Shown piece after piece: positions 56,291 through 64,000 of a stretch of 64,000 bases of DNA. Position 1 is the first letter of the stretch; every line of letters starts with the position of its first letter. The position numbers and the translations under genes are program-made. This stretch comes from Symbiotaphrina buchneri. Taxonomy: Eukaryota; Ascomycota; Symbiotaphrinales; Symbiotaphrinaceae. The stretch is taken from the NCBI GenBank assembly GCA_001599915.1, contig BCIG01000001.1, forward strand, positions 124,001 to 188,000. Reading direction: 5' to 3'. The notes below the pieces were generated by a model. The model did no database searches, was not told the origin of the DNA, and was given only the letters and a program-made list of their open reading frames with translations.

Positions 56291-56410
56291 TGTGTGCTTA
56301 CCGGAAGATCATTGGGTGGAGTTTTCGGATCCTCATCACTTCATCTCGCCAACGTACCTAACCAACCCGCAACTTCTGTGAGCAGCTTGCCATATCCGAA
56401 GCAATCCACA
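56291..56410. promoter_or_regulatory. 120-base bidirectional promoter KEL3 / peptidase
   Basis: Only 120 bases separate the two divergent start codons, so the promoters and leaders must overlap. No TATA box is visible. Confidence 0.6.
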
Positions 56411-58362
56411 ATGTCTGTTGCAAAATTGATTTCCAGAACCGCCTACAAAGTACCTGGTTAATGATCCCGTCTCTTCTGACTAGTAAACGTAGTCACTAAT
56501 TAAAGTAGGCAAGTTTGAGGTGACCGAGCTGTTCTTCAACGTGCCAAAAGATTACAAAAACCCGAAATCTGGGACGTTACAATTGTTTGCACGGTCTGCA
56601 AAGGACGCGACCAAGAAGGATGAGGGGAAGAAGCCCAACTGGCGTATGGCTTCCAAATCTATGAACGGACATCCCGCTAATCTCACGGCCAGTGGTATAT
56701 TTGCAAGGCACGTAGTAGCAGGCAATAATACCCCGCAGTACTCCCCTGTTGCTAACTTGGGTAGGTGGTCCTGGAAATGAATGCAAGCCGCCCCAGAATT
56801 GGCCTTCCCTCCGCAAATTTCTTGACAAGGGCTATGAGGTACGAACTTTGGCTAATTTTGCAAATAAACCCAATTAAAACTTCCACTCCAGGTGCTTTTC
56901 CTAGATCAACGTGGAACGGGTCTGAGCAGCCCTATATCAGCTGCAACTCTAGCCAAAGCTGCTCCAGGAGGTCCAAAGGAGGAAGCAGAGTACCTCAGTC
57001 TTTTTAGGGCTGACAGCATAGGTACGCCATCAACTATGCCAAGGTCAATATCAATATTGACGATCTACAGTCGATGATTGCGAAGCAATCCGCCGGGCTT
57101 TTATGCAAGACTACCCGGAGGACGAACCGAAGAAATGGAGTATCATGGGCCAGAGTTTCGGTGGCTTTTTCTCGGTCACTTATCTGTCCAAGTAGTAAGC
57201 CGCAATAGCTCTTCGTTCTTTCATAGGAAATGTTATGTTGACAAGATGTAGCCCGGAGAGCCTCAAAGAAGGTTGATATCTAATAGCCTCCAGATCAAGG
57301 CTGTGCCATGCTGACCCGCAGCAGCTTTCCTAACAGGAGGTCTACCACCTCTCATAACGAGCCCTGACAAAGCCTACGAGCAAACCTACAGTAAGTCCCC
57401 CGCGGTTCAGCGTTAGGTTTGCGGTTGACCCGTGATGCTCCCTTAGAGAAAGTGATTGAGCGGAATGAAATCTACTATCGCAAGTTCCCAGGCGACATCA
57501 AACGAGTTCGAGACCTGCTGGAGCATTTCACAAAAGAAGATGTCAGGCTTCCCTCAGGGAGGAAGCTGACAGCTCGCCGCTTTCAGCAGGTGGGCTTGGT
57601 ATTTGGGTTTCATGGCATGATGGATGCAGTGCATGGTACGGCCAAACGCAAAACCTTTATGTAGGAGACACTCTAAGCCGTACCAGATATGGTCCTCCGA
57701 GCACACACAGAACTGGAACAGTATGGAGTTCTTACAAGGGCGAGCCTGTCCAGCATCGACGGCTTCCTAGGCTTCGAGGAAAGACCCATCTACACCGTCT
57801 TGCACGAAGCTATATACTGCCAGGGGTAAGGCTTCCCTACTTGATAGCAGCAGATTGATTTTCTTGCTAACTGTACGGTTAGACAAGCGTCCAACTGGTC
57901 CGCTGAACGTTTCCGACAACAGCACGACCAATTTTTCTTGGATCGTGTATCGGACCCTGAGCAACCAGTATACTTCACCGGAGAAATGGTATATTTCCCC
58001 ACGGCATGTCAATCCTCCTCGTCTGGTTTCATACTAATGTCGTCCGTCAGGTCTATCCTTGGATGTTAGACGACTACTCCGAGCTATCACACATGAAAGA
58101 AGCAGCCAACATCCTAGCCGCTAAGAGTGACTGGCCGGCGCTGTACGACGAAGCCCAATTGGCCAAGAACGAAGTCCCGGTCTATGCCGTGACATACATC
58201 GATGACATGTATGTAGACTTTCAATTGGCGCAGGAGACGGCAGGCAAGATCAAAGGGTGCAAACAGTACATCACCAATGTCATGTACCACGACAGCCTCA
58301 GAAGCAAGAGTGACGAGGTCGTCAAGCAGCTCTTTGTTATGAAGGAGGATGTGTTGGATTGA
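56411..58362 (+). CDS. Prolyl iminopeptidase-like serine hydrolase (S33), 12 exons
   Basis: Alpha/beta hydrolase that would remove N-terminal proline. I rebuilt 12 exons: 56411-56456, 56509-56643, 56693-56707, 56765-56838, 56892-57021, 57071-57194, 57252-57271, 57325-57390, 57447-57635, 57687-57825, 57883-57988 and 58051-58362; total 451 residues. The oxyanion loop LVYLQGGPG (residues 61-69) is made by joining exons 2, 3 and 4; VLFLDQRGTGLSSP follows. The nucleophile is Ser162 in IMGQSFGG. FLTGGLPPL and TYKKVIERN continue the family pattern, with a conserved cap and a late VYAVTYIDDMYVDF segment. Exon 3 is 15 bases and exon 7 is 20 bases. The intron after exon 3 uses a GC donor (CAAG|GCACGT). 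No signal peptide, so probably cytosolic. Each junction follows splice consensus and the sum is in frame, but no transcript confirms it. Confidence 0.85.
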
Positions 58363-58606
58363 AAGCGCACGGCAAACTGTCAATAACCCGTTGTGGCCTG
58401 GACTAATGTGTTCGTTTCCATGATTGCCGCGTTCGGTCCACCCACGTCGAGATATCATTTTCCAATGTCTACGGCCTTGTATTTGATGCATAATTGCTGT
58501 TAATGAAGATAAGCCTCCGTTGAATGATACACGGCGTACTACAATCAATGGCACTGGCATGAGCAATAATCTTTTGAAACCCTGCTGGATATGAGCGAGT
58601 CTCTTA

Positions 58607-60665
58607 TCAATATTGCTCTGCCCCGCTCTCGTCCTCATCCGAACTCAGTTCACTTGACGAGGCTTCGTCGCTCTCTGAAAGCGGTTCACCTTTCTTCAGT
58701 TTCTTTGCTTTCTTCTTGGCCTTCAATCTCGCATTTTCCAGCTTCTTCTCGTAAAGCTCCGCATGCTTCTGCCGCTCAGCTTGGCCCTTGTCGCTGAGCT
58801 CCTTCTCGATGCTTCGATAAGCATCACTTTCCGGGTCCATTCCAATTAAGCTCTCCAGGAGCTTGATCTCTCGGGCCCAGATACCCTTGTCCTCCTCCTT
58901 ATTTCCAAACTCCGCGTTTTGAAGTGGCGTCTCGAGAACCATGGGTAATCCGTGAAAACGCTCATCATTCATGATGTTGTGGAAAGCGCGCAATCCAAGG
59001 AAGCCTAGGCCTATATTCTGGTGTAGGTCCCGATGTGAACCAAAGGGAGCTTTACTGTCGTTGAGGTGCATAGCAGACAAGTAGGGCATGCCCACGACCC
59101 GTGAAAACTCATCTAAGGTTCTCCTATATGCTTCCGGCGTGCGAAGATCATAGCCCGCCGCCTGATGGAACACCCGGTAAGTGAGTGCTAACAACCGCAA
59201 AGAGGTTGGGAGTCATACAAAAACATGACAAGTATCTAAGCAGACCCCTATTCGTGACTTGTCTTTGACCAATGCGATGATATCACGAAGATCTTCGAAC
59301 GTCCCACCAATCACATTACCATCGGCGGCCATGGTTTCTAAGACTGTCTTGACCGACCGAGTATCGTGGTGAGCTTTGTTCAACGCGGCTGCAATGCGCC
59401 CAATAGCCTCCGGTCGGGGTTGATTGTTCGTATTTCCAGGACTTTGGCTGGGTCAGCATGCAATGAACAACGGAGAAGAAGACGTACTGGAAATTATAGA
59501 GTCTGATCCCTAGCTTTTCGCAACGTTGTAGATCATCTAGGAAGGTATCATACGCCTGCTTTGCTCTCTTTGGCTCCCCATTGGCCAGGTTGACCAGATA
59601 CGATCCATGAGGGAGAACATGGCTGTTGAAATATTAACAGGAGTTCGAAGAAAGAACGACTAGAAGCTGCGTTATCACCTTTGCGCGTCGTACTTGTGAT
59701 CCTGACAAAATGACAGAAACTGATTCAGATGCTCATCTTTCAGCTCTGGGCTCTCCCACTTTCGTTGCGACTTCAGGAAGAGTGCGAATGCGTTGCACCT
59801 GATCCTGTCAGCATCTAGATATCTGACAGGCCAAATGGGTAGCCTACCCAACGTGCACTGCATTCGTAATTGCGTTGTGGACACCACCTGCGGCGCTGAC
59901 ATGTGCACCGATGTACATCTTCAAGCCGCTGGTCCTGGCGGCTATAGGCATTGCTTCTCTCTCTTTCTCTTCCTTCGTTTTGCGTTTTCTCCGTACCTTT
60001 TTGACTTCTCCCTGACCCTCCTCCTGCTCCCCTTAACCACCCTCCTCTTTTACTTTCCTTTTCCTTTTACCCTTCTTTGGCAACTCTGGCCCCTCTTCCA
60101 CTTGTTCCTCCGCGTCCTCGCCTTCCTGATTGAGCTTTCTCTTGGCCTTCTTTCTTGGGGCAGGGGTAACGGCCGGCTTTTCATCAGTTGCTTCTTCAGT
60201 CTCCTGCTTGACTATTGCCCGCCGTCCCTTCGCAGCTGTGTCAACCCGACGCGGCGATTGTCCCTCCTCTTTCGCTATAGCCTTCCGTTGTGATCTGGAA
60301 CCTTTAACTCGAGGATTCTCCTGGAAATATTCCGATGATACGACAGGTTCCCCTTCCTCCCCGTCCTCTTGCTCCTTGTAGTTGATTTTTGCCGCGCGCC
60401 GGACTCTCTTTGCCGCAGATGTCACCACTTCATCTATAGCCTCAGCGGCTCTCTTCGCCGTTCGCTTGACAGCCTGGCCAGCGGTCTTTTCTTTCCCGGC
60501 CTTCCTAATTGCTGGTTCCTCGGACGTCGGCACGTATGAAGTCGCTACTGTTGGGGTAGTATCCCTCTCTGACTCGGAGTCTGGGGCCGAGGATAGACCA
60601 GATGATTCGGAGGCAATCAATGCCGGTTCAGCAGCTGCTCTTGAGGATCTCACTCGAGAAGGCAT
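58607..60665 (-). CDS. apn1: AP endonuclease 1 (endonuclease IV family) with long N-terminal extension
   Basis: Cuts DNA at abasic sites in base-excision repair. Six exons: 60665-60054, 59996-59848, 59804-59679, 59622-59488, 59441-59219 and 59161-58607, 599 residues. Metal ligands of the endonuclease IV fold are visible: [81 protein letters not shown] and MVLETPLQ. The first ~204 residues are basic and disordered with several KRxRR-like patches ([19 protein letters not shown]), suited to nuclear or mitochondrial targeting. The C-terminus is a Lys/Ala helix and an acidic Ser tail. The first intron (57 bases, AAA|GTAAAA to AAAAAG|GT) is weak and purine-rich; its ends are uncertain, though it restores the frame. 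Intron 4 ends at an AAAG acceptor that yields the conserved FHPG. Confidence 0.87.
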
Positions 60666-61332
60666 CTCAGTGGATTAACGTGTTCTTAGGCAGCGCAAGG
60701 TGCCGCATGATCTTCCTGAGACTAGAGACTTGAGTGTGGGCGGGCTTCAGGGCTCAGATATGACCGTCGCGATCAAGCCCCATATTCAGTCTACCCTGCT
60801 CCTGGGTTGTAGATGGGTCCCGAAAGCTGAGGGAGGCGTAGATCAGACCCCTATCGGAGCAATTCACTGTCGCAAAGCCAGATCAGGCAGTGTGTTTTCT
60901 TCGTACAGCAGTAACGTACTCCGTAAGGGAGGCTGATTCTAAGCGGCCGTGCGCACCCGATGACATCGCGACGATCGGCAGGGGTTGTCTCCAGTGAGCA
61001 GCATTCTGTGGTTCGGCGGACCAGCAATAGGCACCACAACTAAGGACGACTAAGGGGATGCAATCTTGACGTTGATTATATGAAGCAGAGGAGTGCCCAG
61101 ATTTTTATTTTTTCTATCTATCACCCGCTGTGGCGTAATGTCCCGATTCTTCTCGCTTGCCATATAGCAATATCAAATCTGGAGCTGCTCAAGGCTTCAA
61201 TCGCTGAGATCAAATAATGTGTATCCACAGCAAGTTGAGCTGCTGAATATCTGCTCTACCGTGGACTTCGACTGCCCAACTCCTCATGTGCCTGTCAATG
61301 ACCACATGCGATGAAATAGCACGACCTCTGCT
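60666..61332. other. Intergenic, APN1 promoter and GH15 3' side
   Basis: About 665 bases between two minus-strand genes, AT-rich near 61090-61130. No gene seen. Confidence 0.5.
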
Positions 61333-63642
61333 TTAGCCACCCACACCGGCGCCTCCGGTAGTTCTGTCCAGGTTGAAAGCGGCACTCACCAGCGCCAGAT
61401 GACTGAAAGCTTGTGGTGTGTTTCCTAGCTGCTCCCCTGACTGAGCAATCTCCTCTGAGAACATCATTAAGTGATTGGAGAACGAAAGCATATTCTCAAA
61501 TATCGTAACAGCTTGGGAGAGGTAATGCTTGTCATATGCTCCAGCCTGTTCGTGATTAGCAGCTTGCAAAGGAGAGTAAAAAGAGAACGTTTCGACATAC
61601 CCGCGTCAAAGCCTCTACGAGCCAGAAAGTACACATGGAAAAACTACCCTCCCGGCCACCAACGCCTGTTTAAACAGTTAGCAGTTGTACCTTCAATGTT
61701 TGTTCAAGGGTGTCTTGCCATCTTCGCTCTTAAGCCAATTATACCTGTACACCAGGCCGGTACTCGTGAGTCCGCCTTTCTCGGGTGGTTTCAATATCCG
61801 CTCCATCGTGCCGATGAACCGAGGATCATTTGGTGCAATAAAGAACACCAAGGGTGCAATAAGCACAGCTGAATCAAGTATCTCAGTGTTCTCGTAACTT
61901 TGTATGAAACAGTTCATTTCGTTGTTGAATCCTTGAGTCATTATGCTCTCGTAGATCTCATCCCGAGTTGCCATCCACTGCAGCCTATGGGGACAAGGGA
62001 AAACTCTCTTCTCAGCTAATCGAAGAGCACGATCGAAGGCAACCCATAGCATGATCTTCGAGTAGACAAAGTTCTGCTTGGAATTGCGGACCTCCCAGAT
62101 AGACATATCCTCTTCCTTCCCTGCTTGCAAGTTAGATAGACATGGCTTAAGGATATCACAGAACGTACAGATCCCCGAGACATAGTCGATGATTTCGCGG
62201 ACCGCCACCCATTGATCCCATGTCACCGGTTTTCCGTACTTGTTGTAGAGGTAGATACTATCCATGAGCTCTCCATAGATGTCTAGTTGCTTGTGGAAGG
62301 CAGCACCGTTGCCTATCCTTACAGGCTTGCTGCCGCGATAGCCTTCCAAATGAGGAAGCTCAATCTCCGGTAGATCAGTCTCGCCGCGGAGGCCAAACAT
62401 AATTGGTAAAGCACCCTCCTTGGAGCGTGAGTAGCGGAAACGGTCGCTCATAAAGTTCATATAAGCTTCCGCTTCCTCTATAAAGCCCATACGGAGGAAG
62501 ATATATATGGTAAACGAAGAATCTCGAACCCAGCTGAACCGGTAATCCCAATTCCTGATCCCACCAATATCCTCAGGCAGGGAAAAGGTAGGTGCAGCAA
62601 TGATCGCCCCGGTAGGTTCATATGTCAGTAGTTTCAGTATCATGAGGCTACGATTCACAATTTCTCGCCAGCGTCCCTTGTACTTGCTCTTCGATATCCA
62701 ATTGTACCAGAAATCGGCAGTCTGGTGCTGAATGCGATCGATGGTGTCTTTGCTTAGGTCTTCTGGTTGGGACTCCTCTTGATGCTGGCGCAAAACAAAA
62801 GAGACTGCTTGTGTTTCTTTCAAATGTATCTGAGCTGTAACTCCTTCAGACAACATGCCGTCCCTCTTCTCCTTTTTGAATATCACCAAGGGACAGTCCG
62901 GAACCGGAAGGTCTTGTCCGCAGTCTATAGTGACGTCAAGTTGCAGGCTCTCCGACTTGCTCTTGAATATTACGGCTCTGCTCGGTTGGTTGGGGTCACT
63001 GTGGGCAGCTAGAACTTCTGTTTCGTGTGTATCCTGAGCATAGTTGAAAGCGGGAAAGAGCTCGACGTTAAGGTCAACTTCCCCTCTGATACATTCTACC
63101 CTTCGGACAAGCCATTTCTTCAGCGGTAGCTTGACGCCGGCCACTCTGCTCTGAGATGCTACCACATGGGGCCTTGGGTGCTTTGGGCGTGGGAAGAAGT
63201 CAACCACATTGAAGACACCGTCCTCGTGGATGAAGCGGGTTTGAAGAATGTTACTGCTCGGCAGGTATTGTTGCTTGGTTGTTGAATTGATTGCCAGTGA
63301 GGGACCTATGCTGAAATGCCCGCCTTTATCCTTGTCCAGCATCCGACAGAAGACAGAAGGGGAGTCAAATTCAGGCCTGACGCGGTCAGAGAGGCCGGAG
63401 AGGATAAACGGCCTCAAGCAAGGGCAGGACGAACCAGCACATGTAGTCAATGCTTCCATCTATTGCAACCATCGCACAAGTGTGCATGTTGCCAATGAGA
63501 CCGTAATTCTCAATCTGTGCAGTGGCTGTCAGCGCACCTGGCCAATTGGCGCCAATGAGGGCCTCCTTACTGCCATATATCCCGTCGCCTTTCTCAGGGT
63601 CCTGAGCCCACCCTCTACACATTGTGCTTGCAAACCCTCCAT
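61333..63642 (-). CDS. Glycoside hydrolase family 15 protein (bacterial-type glucoamylase/trehalase-like)
   Basis: Intracellular-type GH15 enzyme acting on an alpha-glucoside, possibly trehalose or a short alpha-glucan. Five exons: 63642-63571, 63514-63435, 63376-61719, 61665-61601 and 61545-61333, 695 residues, no signal peptide. The N-terminal block [20 protein letters not shown], then [20 protein letters not shown], is assembled across introns 1 and 2; it marks the prokaryote-like GH15 branch, unlike secreted starch-binding glucoamylases. The (alpha/alpha)6 barrel has [19 protein letters not shown] near residues 316-335 and [20 protein letters not shown] near the end, where the catalytic glutamates of the family are expected. 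Intron 3 (61666-61718) has a GC donor, GATG|GCAAGA. The start at 63642 is the first ATG of the frame. Substrate unproven. Confidence 0.88.
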
Positions 63643-64000
63643 ATCGCTGGATGAGCAAATAGCGGGGACGTTGAAGTCTGGTCGCTGTGCGTGCAAAATG
63701 GAAGATGTAGAGACGGATCTTGCGCAAAAGGCACAAAACAGCAGGCGGATGTGTACCGCTGGCTTACCCTGGACCGAGCTTCCCGAACGCGGATCAGGAC
63801 GAGTATTGTGATTAGTGAAAGTGCGGGAGGTCAGGGGCCCGGGCCAGCACAAGCAGCCATCTCGACCACTTTCGTAGATCCAGCCAATGGGCTACACGAC
63901 GTCATTGTTTGCATCGGAGATTTCCATCTTTCCCGTCTTTTAGCTCCGAACACACGCGAAGTACAAGGGAGCAACGCTCTCCACACACGGGGTGCTCCAG
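63643..64000. other. Right-edge region, GH15 promoter
   Basis: 358 bases upstream of the GH15 gene. A frame stays open through part of it in phase with the first exon but has no earlier ATG. No other gene seen before the window ends. Confidence 0.5.

Noticed and set aside
59997-60053. Apparent frameshift or gene split in APN1
   Set aside because: A 57-base intron can join the frames and the full exon sum is a multiple of three, so a single spliced gene is simpler, though the ends are uncertain.
1-64000. Transposons, viral fossils, CRISPR arrays, rRNA, secondary-metabolite cluster
   Set aside because: I looked for reverse transcriptase, integrase and transposase motifs, terminal repeats, regular spacer arrays and polyketide/peptide synthase domains and saw none.

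Overview
This window looks like chromosomal DNA of a filamentous ascomycete (Pezizomycotina). Most introns are 45-65 bases long with GT..AG ends and CTAAC/CTGAC-like branch points. Orthologs typical of that group lie on both strands: dopA/DOP1, a musN/SGS1-type RecQ helicase, a Crh-type wall transglycosylase, PYM, a WSS1-type protease and a KEL3-type kelch protein. I see no operons, tRNA or rRNA genes, CRISPR arrays, transposons or viral fossils. I rebuilt exon-intron structures by hand from splice consensus, reading frame and remembered family conservation. For every spliced gene the exon sum is a multiple of three.

Layout. 0.9-2.6 kb (-): GPI-anchored GH16 Crh transglycosylase. 3.7-5.5 kb (-): large protein with a riboflavin-kinase-like domain. 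6.3-12.8 kb (-): Ubr1 N-recognin. 13.35-13.8 kb (-): tiny five-exon QCR9. 14.2-14.9 kb (+): PYM. 14.9-15.2 kb: decayed tandem repeat. 15.3-17.1 kb (-): HEM14. 17.5-19.1 kb (-): NAB2. 20.6-22.5 kb (+): secreted GH20 hexosaminidase. 22.7-24.3 kb (-): RED/IK splicing factor. 24.6-25.2 kb (+): small mitochondrial-type membrane protein. 25.8-27.5 kb (-): F-box protein. 28.1-29.6 kb (+): WSS1 protease. 30.25-31.7 kb (+): aldehyde dehydrogenase. 31.7-33.9 kb: gene-poor. 33.9-34.3 kb (+): small unknown protein. 34.75-40.56 kb (-): dopA/DOP1. 41.0-43.2 kb (+): MON1. 43.9-47.4 kb (-): large disordered unknown protein. 47.9-53.4 kb (-): RecQ helicase. 53.9-56.3 kb (-): KEL3-type kelch protein. 56.4-58.4 kb (+): 12-exon prolyl iminopeptidase. 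58.6-60.7 kb (-): APN1 AP endonuclease. 61.3-63.6 kb (-): GH15 hydrolase.

How the genes relate. The content is mostly housekeeping: RNA maturation (PYM, NAB2, RED), DNA repair (WSS1, RecQ, APN1), endosome/Golgi traffic (dopA and MON1, head to head), mitochondria and haem (QCR9, HEM14, the small membrane protein), ubiquitin (UBR1, F-box) and carbohydrates or wall (Crh, GH20, GH15). No obvious secondary-metabolite or defence cluster is present.

The more unusual signals are structural. Four GC..AG introns fall within 13 kb. The peptidase gene has 15- and 20-base internal exons. Two introns are multiples of three without an in-frame stop. A riboflavin-kinase-like domain lacks the catalytic glutamate. 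Several conserved-looking proteins remain unassigned.
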